From: JBKECA01 sp047973435
GTDB lineage: Bacteria > Planctomycetota > Planctomycetia > Planctomycetales > Planctomycetaceae
Length of the DNA: 64,000 bases
Direction: 5' to 3'
Assembly: GCA_047973435.1 (NCBI GenBank)
Contig: JBKECA010000386.1
Location: 1 to 64,000, forward strand
Positions 1-15,973 of the stretch are shown piece after piece; the stretch's first letter is position 1, and each line of letters begins with the position of its first letter. Under the pieces are notes generated by a model. That model did not search any database. It was not told where the DNA came from and was given only the letters and a program-made list of their open reading frames with translations. The translations under genes were made by a program, and so were the position numbers.

Positions 1-1
1 C

Positions 2-7237
<7,236 letters not shown>

Positions 7238-7310
7238 GGCGAGCCGAACAATGTCGAGGTGCTGGGATCGAATTACCGAATGGAGGACCAGACTACAGCG
7301 CTCAAGGCTG

Positions 7311-9881
7311 TCATGGGAGCAGAAACTGCAGCACCTTCCGTTGGTCAATTCGATCCGCTGTGGAAAGCGCCTCGCCATCCGACGTCCGGTTATTGGAAGG
7401 AGCGGTTTCTACAACCACGAGCGCCAGCCCGGTTTCATCAATGGCGGCAGGTAGCGACCCATCGAGCAGCCGGGCGAGTTTAATGGAACTCACTTGCGGT
7501 GCAGGGGACCAGGGAATGAACACCGGAGCATATTTCTTCTCCAGCGGCTCACGCTGATTGGCGGGAATTCGCACCCGTAGAAACTCATTGTAAGCGGCAG
7601 AAGCTGGGTCGCCCAAGATGACGAGCAAGCACTGCTTTTTACGCTCAGCTTCGTGACGGACGGCAATGAATCGTTTGAGCGGGTCGACTGTCGTCATTGC
7701 GGTGGAGTTGGCCTTGGCCCACATTTGCTCCAACGAGATGCTGCGGTCGGCATTACCATTAGCGATGACGCCGAGATTAATTGCATCGTGCCGCTGCGGT
7801 GTGACGGCTCCGATGGTTGTCCAGCGCAGGTCGTGCTGTCCCGATCCGCGATGCGTTTGACGGATCTCATAGCGTTGTCCCACAACCAATCGACGAAGCT
7901 GGAAACGCCCTTCGTCGTCCGTCATGACCGTGCCGCCGAAACAAGTGCGAAACGGGCCGTCGGGCTCTTGCAGTCGGACTTGGACTCCGTACACGATTTC
8001 CGCATTCATGATTGGCATCCCGGTGCCTGCATTGACGAATTGACCACTCGCGGTCGACATCGGGGTTAGTTCGATCGTCACCGCTTCATCATCCGGCCCA
8101 ATGCTCAGGATGCCGCCAAGAGACTCGTCGACACTGGACGCGAACAGCACGGCTGGATGCAGGTCACGCACGACCTCGAATTCTCCTGCCTGATCCGTCT
8201 GCGCGTTGATGTCTTCCCCAAACAATTCGTACTGACAGACACCCCAGACCTTGGCGTCGGCCACCGGCTGCGAGGGATTTCCCGACACGACGCTACCAGA
8301 CAGCCGCCCCTTCTCGGCGCGCTGCGCGTGAAAGTCGAATTCCCGTTCTTCGTCCCCATCGATCTTGAACTTCCGAATCTCGTGCTGGTTTGTGCCACGG
8401 ATATCGTACTCTCCATCGCCCAGCCAGAACTCATAGCGGCCTTCGCGGTCTGTCTTGGTGGTATGCACATGCATAGGTGTGACGGAGTAGCGATAGTTAT
8501 CCGAATTGGGGAGTTTGATCTCGGGATTGTTGTAGGCGCCCCGACCGTATTGATAGATCTGCACCATCGTGTCGACCACTGGAGTCTGCTTCGATCCGGT
8601 GGTCATGCGACCGAAGATTCGTGTTCCAGGTCGAAGGACAAGATCGCGCCCCTCGGCGGGTTGCCCGGGCCAGATGGCAAAGTTGGTCAGTTCATCTGCG
8701 ACAAGTTTGTCCTGGCTGGCCAAGACCAAGTACACCATATTCGGAGTCGCCGGGATCTCGTAGCGCCCCTCCGCATCGGTTCGCACTTGACCACGAAATG
8801 GATCCATTGTGTTGCCCGCGCCGCAGACCGTGATGCGAACACCGACAGCTGATTCGCCGCTCGGCATCGTCACGCGGCCACGCAACGGGACCAGGCGATC
8901 CAGCACGACAGGAACGAAACCATCGCCGGTTTGGGGGTCGTAGCTCGCCCGCAGGTGGGAGAACCCTTTGGCATTGGCCCAGAGCGTGACTGGTTGCTGC
9001 TGCCATTGCGGGAGGAAATCAATCTCGACTTGTCCGTCGGCATCGGTGGCGGACATGCAATGCTGCATCAGGAACGACAAATTCAGTTCCTCCACCTCAC
9101 CGGGCTTGCGGAGTAACCACGGATAAACGTCGAGGCCTTCGATGGGCGTGCCATCCGGCTCCGTCGCCTCGACTCGCAGGGGTTGCCTGGGCCCCATCGT
9201 CAAAGTGATCGGCCCGTCCGGCGGCGTGACTGGCTTCGCGTTCTGATCGCTCCGCTGCTCGCGCGGCAGTCCAAATGCTCGATAGTCCAGTCCCACACCG
9301 CGCTGGATCGCATACACGAACTGAACGGTTTGGTCCGCTGGCACAAACAGCTGCGCAACTCCGGTTGAATCGGTCATTACAGGAGGAAACGGCCGATAAG
9401 ACGCCTGCACACCGCAAACCGCCTCCGGAACGGGTTGGCCCTCTGGATCTAAAACGCGGAGTTCAATCCGTCGCGATGCTTCCAATGACAGAGTGATCTC
9501 ACCGAGTTCGCCGGGTTGCTCGCTGTAGCTCAGCGACTTCACGGCCAGTTGAGCGCCGTTGTCAGCAGAAGCGAGGACCATCGCGCCTCGCAGCTTGCTC
9601 CAGACCGCGCTGAATTCGAACCGGCCATTCTGCGTCGTCACAGCTTCGTCAACGGAGTCGGATCGCCGCACCTCAACTCTCGCCCCTGCTACTGGCTGGC
9701 CTTGGTCATCAACGACGACTCCGCGGACGGCAACTGTGTCACCAGTTGAGGCATCAACGGATTTCTCGTCCGCACAAGACTGACCAACCACGATCCAAAC
9801 CAAGCAGACAAGCATCAGGCCGTGTCGTGACCATTCCACGATGTGATGTCCAACTCGGCTTCCCGCAAGATGAGTTCTCAT
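7311..9881 (-). CDS. Secreted carboxypeptidase-regulatory-like (CNA-B type) domain protein
   Basis: 856 residues. The N-terminus has a hydrophobic signal segment (about residues 20-38, LMLVCLVWIVVGQSCA). It is followed by a carboxypeptidase-regulatory-like repeat (VRGVVVDDQGQPVAGARVEV) and several diverged beta-sandwich repeats of the same kind (for example LRGRVTMPSGESAVGVRI and LSGSVVSGNPSQPVADAKV). Such repeats are common in planctomycete secreted proteins and probably serve structural or adhesive roles in the periplasm or at the cell surface. The last 120 residues (about 735-856) lack the repeat pattern and read like an alpha/beta domain, possibly thioredoxin-like, but no CxxC is visible. 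The gene is convergent with uvrA, 73 bp away. An internal Met at residue 23 is an alternative start. Substrate and function are unknown. Confidence 0.8.
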   Translation of the reverse strand: MRTHLAGSRVGHHIVEWSRHGLMLVCLVWIVVGQSCADEKSVDASTGDTVAVRGVVVDDQGQPVAGARVEVRRSDSVDEAVTTQNGRFEFSAVWSKLRGAMVLASADNGAQLAVKSLSYSEQPGELGEITLSLEASRRIELRVLDPEGQPVPEAVCGVQASYRPFPPVMTDSTGVAQLFVPADQTVQFVYAIQRGVGLDYRAFGLPREQRSDQNAKPVTPPDGPITLTMGPRQPLRVEATEPDGTPIEGLDVYPWLLRKPGEVEELNLSFLMQHCMSATDADGQVEIDFLPQWQQQPVTLWANAKGFSHLRASYDPQTGDGFVPVVLDRLVPLRGRVTMPSGESAVGVRITVCGAGNTMDPFRGQVRTDAEGRYEIPATPNMVYLVLASQDKLVADELTNFAIWPGQPAEGRDLVLRPGTRIFGRMTTGSKQTPVVDTMVQIYQYGRGAYNNPEIKLPNSDNYRYSVTPMHVHTTKTDREGRYEFWLGDGEYDIRGTNQHEIRKFKIDGDEEREFDFHAQRAEKGRLSGSVVSGNPSQPVADAKVWGVCQYELFGEDINAQTDQAGEFEVVRDLHPAVLFASSVDESLGGILSIGPDDEAVTIELTPMSTASGQFVNAGTGMPIMNAEIVYGVQVRLQEPDGPFRTCFGGTVMTDDEGRFQLRRLVVGQRYEIRQTHRGSGQHDLRWTTIGAVTPQRHDAINLGVIANGNADRSISLEQMWAKANSTAMTTVDPLKRFIAVRHEAERKKQCLLVILGDPASAAYNEFLRVRIPANQREPLEKKYAPVFIPWSPAPQVSSIKLARLLDGSLPAAIDETGLALVVVETAPSNNRTSDGEALSTADRIDQRKVLQFLLP

Positions 9882-10558
9882 TGGGGTCTCCCAAGTATCG
9901 CTGTTGCTCCCAAGCCCATTTATGCAACCGCACTTGATGTCTAAATGACCGCGGTAGCGAGTGAGATGATTCGGACGTTAAAAGTCCCGCGAGGCAAAAC
10001 GGATCAACATTGACCGCGTGCGGTATAGCTCTACGTGGCAACGTTCTGCCAGTAAATGAGGCTCCATCCAGTCGGAGACGACTTCAATCAGGCCCTGCTG
10101 CCGGGCGTCGTTGCAGGCGCTGGCATTCCGCCAGCGAGACAGGTCATCGACGTCGCCTCGCCTCGATCGGTTGTTGTGGATGGACTCCAGATTGGCCTTA
10201 GCATTGTATCCGTCCGCAACAGGTTGGCCTTCGAGCCCTCTCACGACGTAGCCCAGCTTGGCTTGGCCAAGCCGGGACGGCTTCGTCGTTGAGAGGCCTG
10301 CAGCGAGAGCATTCACTCCATCCCAACGACACTCCGACACGCCGACAGATTGGCCTTGCTGTTGATTTGCTCTGCGGAATTTTGTGTTGTACCGCGGCAA
10401 GTCGTCAGTCGTCAGTCGTCTGCCGGCGCGGGACGCGGAACAGGCGGTTGTTCATCGACCGCACGACCTCGGTCGGGACAGGCTGGCCCCGAATGCTCCG
10501 TCATTGAGGCCAGCCGACGGATCTCTCCTGGCTGCGTGTGGTAGAACGTGACTCGTCA
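9882..10558. other. Intergenic stretch with one dispersed repeat, no confident gene
   Basis: It holds a dispersed 80-bp repeat (9948-10026), a 7-bp tandem (GTCGTCA, three units, 10401-10421) and an 8-bp inverted repeat GGCTGGCC/GGCCAGCC (10481-10515) beyond the 3' end of the yceI-like gene. A minus-strand frame of 140 codons (10400-9978) runs into the repeat. It has no recognised domain and is not called as a gene. Confidence 0.6.
9948..10026 (+). repeat. Dispersed palindromic repeat, copy a
   Basis: It contains the family core GCGAGTGAGATGATTCGGAC, then GTTAAAAGTCCCGCGAGGC, and ends CGCGTGCGGTATA. The left terminus is degenerate (TGACCGCGG instead of TATACTGCCCGCGG). The same 80-87 bp sequence recurs at six other places in the window. 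Confidence 0.9.
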
Positions 10559-11122
10559 TTACTGTCGGATCGCCTCGAAGCTGACGTCAACTTGGACATC
10601 GTCTCCGATCGGCCCGAGCATGGTTTTCATTCCGAAGTCGCTCCGCTTCAGGACGAAGTTCGTCGAGTAGCCGATGCGATGCACTCCCGGAGGAAATTCC
10701 GCCGTCTTCCCCCCAGTGAGCAGCATGGTCAGTGGCTTTGTCTGCCCATGCATCGAAACCGTTCCGGTCACTTTGAGCCCCTCTGGTGTGCGTTCAACCT
10801 GCGTGCTCTTGAACTTGATCTGCGGATACTTTTCGGCATCGAAGAATTCGGGAGCCAACAGATGCTCGTCGCGCTGTTTGACCTTGGTGTCGAGGCTCTT
10901 GACATCGATCGACAGGATGATGGACGACTCCGCGCCATCGGGACCGAGCGTCAACTGGCCTTCCGTCTGATCGAAACGTCCATGCACCGCACTGATGCCT
11001 AAATGCGAGACGTGGAAAATGACACTGGTGTGGTCATTGTCGATTGCGTAGTGATCGGCCGCTGTGGCCATCGTCGACAAACTCACCACCAAGCCGATCA
11101 CCACTGCTAACATCTGGCGCAT
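10559..11122 (-). CDS. YceI family periplasmic protein
   Basis: Predicted 187-residue secreted lipocalin-like protein of the YceI family, whose members bind polyisoprenoid-type lipids. After a signal peptide (MRQMLAVVIGLVVSLSTMATAA) come the family motifs YAIDNDHTSVIFHVSHLGIS and GRFDQTEGQL, followed by KVTGTVSMHGQTKPLT near the middle. I chose the ATG at 11122 over an upstream in-frame TTG (11143) because AGGGAGAA lies just before the ATG and the signal peptide then starts at its usual place. It is divergent from the two small membrane-protein genes. The lipid ligand cannot be told from sequence. Confidence 0.92.
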   Translation of the reverse strand: MRQMLAVVIGLVVSLSTMATAADHYAIDNDHTSVIFHVSHLGISAVHGRFDQTEGQLTLGPDGAESSIILSIDVKSLDTKVKQRDEHLLAPEFFDAEKYPQIKFKSTQVERTPEGLKVTGTVSMHGQTKPLTMLLTGGKTAEFPPGVHRIGYSTNFVLKRSDFGMKTMLGPIGDDVQVDVSFEAIRQ

Positions 11123-11552
11123 TTCGGATTCTCCCTTCCTCAATCGTGAAGTTGCCTTTCACGGCGTTAACTGTCGTTGCGGGGGACCGTAACCGGTTGT
11201 CGATTGCCCCCTTGTTCCCGAGCTCCGGCCTGGGAACACAAATGAGTCCCAGCACTGCCTGGCAACGCGTGCTGCTGGAAGAACAACGCTACATCCCGTC
11301 AGCAACGACGTCAATCTGGTCAGGTGAAACCCATTCCCGGGCCAGACGCATCACTGGTGACCTCACCGCTGCTCCGCTACGCGATCCATCAGGGGGGGGC
11401 CCCGGCACGATCGCAGCCACCCCACGCGATGACGGCGGGAGAATCCGTGGGACGTGGCCGCAACTGAAAGAGTCTTGGCGATGTCTCCTGTTAATCCGCG
11501 GCACGGCCTTCGGTTCGTGGAGCGAACTCAACCTATCTTCGGGAGCCGAACC
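11123..11552. other. Divergent intergenic region
   Basis: 430 bp between the yceI-like gene and the small membrane-protein pair. It must hold promoters for both directions. A run of eight G followed by CCCC (11393-11404) is the only conspicuous feature. No gene is visible. Confidence 0.5.
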
Positions 11553-11933
11553 ATGACTGTTTTGACCTGGTCCTATTTGATCTACCTGGCCGTGGGAGCT
11601 GCTGCGACGTGGGGGGTGGCCCGAACGCTGCGGAAGAATGGAACCATCGTGCTTCTGGATGGGTCGCCGCGGAAGTCTGACTTGGCGGCGGCTGTGGCGG
11701 ACCTCTTGATCGTGGGGTTCTATCTGGTGAACTTCGGATTCATCAGCTTCTGGCTGACGACCTCGACCCCGGTGGTCGACGTGGAAGAGGGAATCGAGCT
11801 GCTGAGTTCTAAGCTGGGCAGCGCGCTGGTGATGCTGGGCGTGGTGCACTTTGTGGCTGTGGCGAGTCTGGCGGCGGCGCGATCATCAATTCGGGCGGAT
11901 CACCAGCATGCGAACGCTTCGCGGATGCAATAG
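11553..11933 (+). CDS. Small membrane protein, paralogue A of a tandem pair
   Basis: 126 residues with about three membrane segments (about 4-22, 46-67 and 88-108). The ATG at 11553 has GGGAG just upstream, and the longer frame starting at 11454 has no such support. It is a clear paralogue of the next gene: LLIVGFYLVNFGF here matches LLLTGYYLVNIAL there, and SKLGSALVMLGVVHF matches SRLGVVMMTLGVMHA. The two genes are 9 bp apart and probably co-translated, so they may form a hetero-oligomer. I do not recognise a characterised family. Confidence 0.75.
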   Translation: MTVLTWSYLIYLAVGAAATWGVARTLRKNGTIVLLDGSPRKSDLAAAVADLLIVGFYLVNFGFISFWLTTSTPVVDVEEGIELLSSKLGSALVMLGVVHFVAVASLAAARSSIRADHQHANASRMQ

Positions 11934-11942
11934 GAGCTGACC

Positions 11943-12314
11943 ATGTCGCCTCGTCTGGTTGCGGATGTGGGGTATCTCGCAGTGAGTTTGTACGTGACCG
12001 TCCATGTGGGACATCGGCTGCATCGGCAGGGGTGCCCGTTTCTGGAGGAGATTTTTCCGGATCGACTGCATGTCGGGCAGGCGATTAACAATCTGCTGCT
12101 GACGGGGTACTACCTGGTTAACATTGCGTTGGCGGTGTTGATGCTGCAGCGAACTGCGGACGTCGGGAGTTTTCGGACGGCGTTGGAGTCGTCAACCAGT
12201 CGGCTCGGCGTCGTAATGATGACGCTGGGGGTCATGCACGCAGGGAACATTGCGATTCTGCTGGCGGTGCATCGCGGGCTGCATCGGCGTGGGCGAGGAC
12301 CGATTCGTTTGTAG
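11943..12314 (+). CDS. Small membrane protein, paralogue B of a tandem pair
   Basis: 123 residues with about three membrane segments. GGAG lies 6 nt before the ATG, overlapping the end of paralogue A. It has conserved polar residues within helices (YYLVN, and GVMHAGN near the C-terminus) that are shared in type with paralogue A (YLVN, GVVHF). A basic tail (HRGLHRRGRG) is likely cytoplasmic. Function unknown. The family-wide His in the last helix could bind a ligand or metal, but this is speculation. Confidence 0.75.
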   Translation: MSPRLVADVGYLAVSLYVTVHVGHRLHRQGCPFLEEIFPDRLHVGQAINNLLLTGYYLVNIALAVLMLQRTADVGSFRTALESSTSRLGVVMMTLGVMHAGNIAILLAVHRGLHRRGRGPIRL

Positions 12315-12806
12315 CGGGTGGCTTCCAATGGTTGAGCTCGAACGGGGGCATGGCGAGTCGGTTGTGAAAAGTGCGAGGGTACTGTCGATTCGATCGACGG
12401 GCTTGCGGCGGACGGGGGAAGTGTGGCGCGCAACTCGGCCAGTGGAGATTGAGTCACCGCGAAAGTGGTGCACGGCCGGGAGTTCTCCCGGGAAGACGGA
12501 AGTTCCACCCTCGCGACCTGGCAGACACGTCGCGGGATGAGGCGCCGTAAGTCGGAACTCAGGTCTTCTGCACTGCCGCACCGTGCCAAGCTGACGCAGT
12601 GGACTCAATCCCAGGGCTGGCCAGCCCGCTATTTTTGACTCAACGCCAGAAGCGACCTGCTGAGGCAATGACACGGTGAGCATGACCGTTATGCCACGGA
12701 ATCGTTGGGCGATGGTTCCGCAATCGAATCCGTCCGAGGTGCAATTCCAACTTCGACCGTAAATCGATTCGACATTTCGTTCGACTGGCGGTGAGGCCTG
12801 TCGGCT
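12315..12806. other. Intergenic region with a possible terminator hairpin
   Basis: 492 bp between convergent genes. A perfect 14-bp palindrome GGGCTGGCCAGCCC (12614-12627) followed by GCTATTTTT could act as a terminator for plus-strand transcription, but it lies 300 bp beyond the stop. No gene is visible. Confidence 0.35.
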
Positions 12807-15545
12807 TCACGGCTGGGCAGGTTTAAAGATGGAACCGTTGATCGCCCGGGGGGCTTCGCCTTCCGCGGTGACTTGTGCTTTGCCTGTCAGCGTGACCTTC
12901 AATGGCTGCGAACAGGTGCGGTTGTTGCAGGCCTGGTATCGGAGCAGGAAGTTCAGTTCATCCGCTTTGCCAGCTGCCTGTTTGGGCACGGCAAGTTGGC
13001 CGATGAGGACGACTCGATCTTCGTAGACGAGGAGCTGTTCGTCGATGCCTTCGACGGCGAAGTCGTGGCCGTCCGGGTAGTGTACCTTTTCCAGCTGCGT
13101 TCCGAGTGAACTGGTGAGCGTTAGCTCGGTGGGGACGACGAAATCGGGGCGTGGGGGGTTGGCGTTGAGGTGCCAGCCCTTGTCGATGGTGATGACTACG
13201 GCCATGGGGGTGCTGCCGCCGGGGATGAGTTTGTCGGCGGCGAGATACAGCGTGGCGTGGGCTTTGTGCTTGCCGGTCAGGTCTTCGGCCTGGACGGCGA
13301 AGGGCTGCAACTGGGGCGCAGAGGCAGGTGCAACGGTTTCCGGACTTCCGGCAAGCGATTGGTTTGGCATGGCCGCTGGGGTGCTGTTGGCGGGAGCCGG
13401 AGTGTTGGAGGCAGGCGGAGTGCCGAAGGCGTCGAGGTAGTCCTGCAGAGCCAATGCCATGTAGGGAAGGCTGCCGGGGGACCGAGCCAGTACGGGAGCG
13501 AAGAGCTGGAGGGTGTCGGTCGCGTAATCCTTATAGCGGACATCGTCCGTCAATACGGCCAGACGGACGAGGTTGCGGACGCTGACGCTGTTGCCGGAGG
13601 GGAGGACGGAGTCGTAGGCATCTTTGGTGCGTGCCAGCAGCTGCTCATGGCGTCGGGAGGTGAAGTAGAATCCTTTGTCCTGCTGGTCCCAGAAGAGGTC
13701 GACCTGATCGTCCATCAGACGACGGGCGGCATGCAACCATTTTTCGTCCTGTGTGGCGCTGTGGAGCGACAACAGTCCTTCGATGAGGTAGGCGTAGTCG
13801 TCGAGGTAGGCTTCGATCTTGGCTTCGCCTTGTCGCCAGCTGCGAAGCAGTCGGCCATTCGGATTGCGGAGTTGGCTGGCGATAAAGACCGCACACTTTT
13901 CGGCCGCCGCGGTGTACTTCGGTCGCTGGAGGATGCGACCGCTTTCGGCCAGGCCTGTGATCATGAGGCCGTTCCAGCCGGTGAGGACCTTGTCGTCTTT
14001 GAGTAGCGCCGGGCGGGTGTTGCGGGCAATGAGGAGCTTGTGGCGACCCGCCTGCAGACTGGCACGGACCTGCGGCAGCGGAAGGTGGCGCTGTTCGGCC
14101 GTCTGTTCGATGGTGCGAGGCAAGTGGAGCACATAGCCGTGCTCGAAGAATTCGGGTTGCTCCATGCCGTAGGTGAACTGGAACAACGTTGCGTCCTCCG
14201 GGGCGAGGAGTTTCTGAACTTCGTCTTTGGACCAGACGTAGTGGGCACCTTCGACGCCGTCGGTTTCCGCATCCAGCGCGGAGAAGAAACCGCCGACGGG
14301 GTCCGTCAATTCGTGCTCGATGAAGCCGATGGTTTCGTCAACGGTGTCGCGGTAGGAATGACGATTGGTGCGCAGGTAGGCATGGGCGTAGACGTTGACC
14401 AGTTGGGCGTTGTCGTACAGCATTTTCTCGAAGTGCGGGACGCGCCAGAAGCGATCGGTGCTGTAACGATGGAAGCCGCCTCCCAGATGGTCGTAGATCC
14501 CGCCGGCCGCCATAGCCTGCAGGGTTTTGTCGAGTGCGGCGATGGCTTCCGGGAGAGTGTTCTTCCGGCCGGCCTGCGACTGCAACAGCATCAGTCGCGA
14601 GGGGACGGGGAACTTGGGGTTGCCGGGCGACTGGGGATTGAAGTCGAGGCCGCCATACTCGGAGTCGAACTGTTGCAGACACGCCTGCACAGCGGCGTCC
14701 ACCAGTTCGCGCGAAAGGGGAGTCGGCTGCAGCGCCAAGGCCGGTCGCATCAGACGCTGCACCTCGGCCGCGAGGACGGCGCCGGCTTTACGGATATCCT
14801 GTTCCTGCGTGGTCCAGACCTTGTGAATCGTATTCATCACGGTCAAAAACCCGGGTCGTCCCGGCAGGTCTTTGGGAGGGAAGTAGGTCCCCCCGGCGAT
14901 CGGCAGGCCTTCGGGTGTCAGGAACATCGACAGCGGCCAGCCCCCGCCCTGATTTGATCCAGCCGCCTGGAAGTAGACCTGCAAAGCCATCATGTAAATG
15001 TCGTCGAGGTCGGGCCGTTCCTCGCGGTCCACTTTGATGCAAATGAAATGCTCGTTCATGTACTTCGCGATCTCTTCGTTCTCGAAGACCTCGCGTTCCA
15101 TGACGTGGCACCAGAAGCAACTGCTGTAGCCGATGGAGAGAAAGATCGGCTTGTTGTCTCGCTTCGCGGCTTCGAGCGCTTCGGGGCCCCAGGGATACCA
15201 GTCGACGGGGTTGTGCGCGTGCAGCAGCAGGTAGGGACTGGTTTCCCGCGCCAGTCGATTGGCGGGGTGTTTGGCCGCGGCCGTCCTGGACGGGGAACCA
15301 ACAGTCGGAGAGGTCCGCGCGGGTGCTGGAGTCTCGTCCGAGAAGGCGAGATTGTCGTCGTGAGAACAGCCGCAGGTCAGCGAGATCGCCAGGAACAGAC
15401 ACGCCCGCCAGCGGACAGCGATATTGCCCGCGGCGCGAGTCAATTTGTTCCCGCGCCCGTTGTGAAAACAGGCTGTCACCGCTGCGGAAGCGGGCTGCTT
15501 CCGCAACGAACCGTTTGCTCGTGCCCGGATGCCGTATCCATCCAT
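12807..15545 (-). CDS. YyaL/DUF255 thioredoxin-domain protein fused to a DsbD-N-like domain
   Basis: 912 residues. A hydrophobic segment ending LFLAISLTCGCSHDD suggests membrane or lipoprotein anchoring. The thioredoxin-like DUF255 domain follows (NRLARETSPYLLLHAHNPVDW), with the redox motif CFWC at about residues 143-146. An (alpha/alpha)6 glycosidase-like region comes next, as in YyaL/SPATA20 proteins. A low-complexity P/A/S linker (about 690-735) leads to a C-terminal domain like the N-terminal domain of DsbD, including a CNNRTC motif. The fusion suggests a thiol-redox role outside the cytoplasm, with the C-terminal Cys pair exchanging with a partner. The ATG at 15545 is preferred over the upstream GTG (15566) because GAGGGG precedes it. 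The substrate of the glycosidase-like fold is unknown in this family. Confidence 0.87.
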   Translation of the reverse strand: MDGYGIRARANGSLRKQPASAAVTACFHNGRGNKLTRAAGNIAVRWRACLFLAISLTCGCSHDDNLAFSDETPAPARTSPTVGSPSRTAAAKHPANRLARETSPYLLLHAHNPVDWYPWGPEALEAAKRDNKPIFLSIGYSSCFWCHVMEREVFENEEIAKYMNEHFICIKVDREERPDLDDIYMMALQVYFQAAGSNQGGGWPLSMFLTPEGLPIAGGTYFPPKDLPGRPGFLTVMNTIHKVWTTQEQDIRKAGAVLAAEVQRLMRPALALQPTPLSRELVDAAVQACLQQFDSEYGGLDFNPQSPGNPKFPVPSRLMLLQSQAGRKNTLPEAIAALDKTLQAMAAGGIYDHLGGGFHRYSTDRFWRVPHFEKMLYDNAQLVNVYAHAYLRTNRHSYRDTVDETIGFIEHELTDPVGGFFSALDAETDGVEGAHYVWSKDEVQKLLAPEDATLFQFTYGMEQPEFFEHGYVLHLPRTIEQTAEQRHLPLPQVRASLQAGRHKLLIARNTRPALLKDDKVLTGWNGLMITGLAESGRILQRPKYTAAAEKCAVFIASQLRNPNGRLLRSWRQGEAKIEAYLDDYAYLIEGLLSLHSATQDEKWLHAARRLMDDQVDLFWDQQDKGFYFTSRRHEQLLARTKDAYDSVLPSGNSVSVRNLVRLAVLTDDVRYKDYATDTLQLFAPVLARSPGSLPYMALALQDYLDAFGTPPASNTPAPANSTPAAMPNQSLAGSPETVAPASAPQLQPFAVQAEDLTGKHKAHATLYLAADKLIPGGSTPMAVVITIDKGWHLNANPPRPDFVVPTELTLTSSLGTQLEKVHYPDGHDFAVEGIDEQLLVYEDRVVLIGQLAVPKQAAGKADELNFLLRYQACNNRTCSQPLKVTLTGKAQVTAEGEAPRAINGSIFKPAQP

Positions 15546-15973
15546 GAATTGAGTCCCCTCTGTCACGCGGTCGACCGCGCCCGGTACGACAGTCGGCAGT
15601 CTACGGGGAATTGGGACGGAGGACTACAGGAATCGATGGCGATGGCGGAGCTTTCGCTTTGTTCCACCTGAGGCGGCACTTGCGGGGACCTCGATCCGGT
15701 CGCTCGCGAAGGACTCCTGGGTTTCCAAAGATGTCCCCAGCGTCCGGGTCGCTGCGCAACAAGCGGGCCCACTCCAGTTGAAACAAAGCGATCGCCCTGA
15801 TGGCGATGGCAAGCCGGCGGTGGATCGTCGCTTCGCTTCGGTTGCATGCGAGGCAGTCTCCCCGGACAATCGGGGATGAACGTCTTTTACGGACGACCAC
15901 GGCGGCCAGGTCCGGCGACGGTGTTGTCGCTGATTGGGCTGTCGGCTGTATTTTCCTTTCAGGACAGACTGAC
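15546..15973. other. Divergent intergenic region
   Basis: 428 bp between the YyaL-like gene and the aldehyde dehydrogenase. The dehydrogenase frame is open upstream to 15800, but that part has no family similarity. The region around 15733-15860 shares short strings (CAGCGTCCGGG, GGTGGATCGTC, CAGTTG-AAACA) with 26340-26400. No gene is visible. Confidence 0.4.

Noticed and set aside
14040..14957. 305-codon plus-strand frame opposite the YyaL-like gene
   Set aside because: No motif is seen, and the sense strand has an unbroken DUF255 reading with a redox motif.
15800..15973. Upstream extension of the aldehyde dehydrogenase frame
   Set aside because: The extra residues are not family-like, whereas the ATG at 15974 has a good ribosome-binding site.
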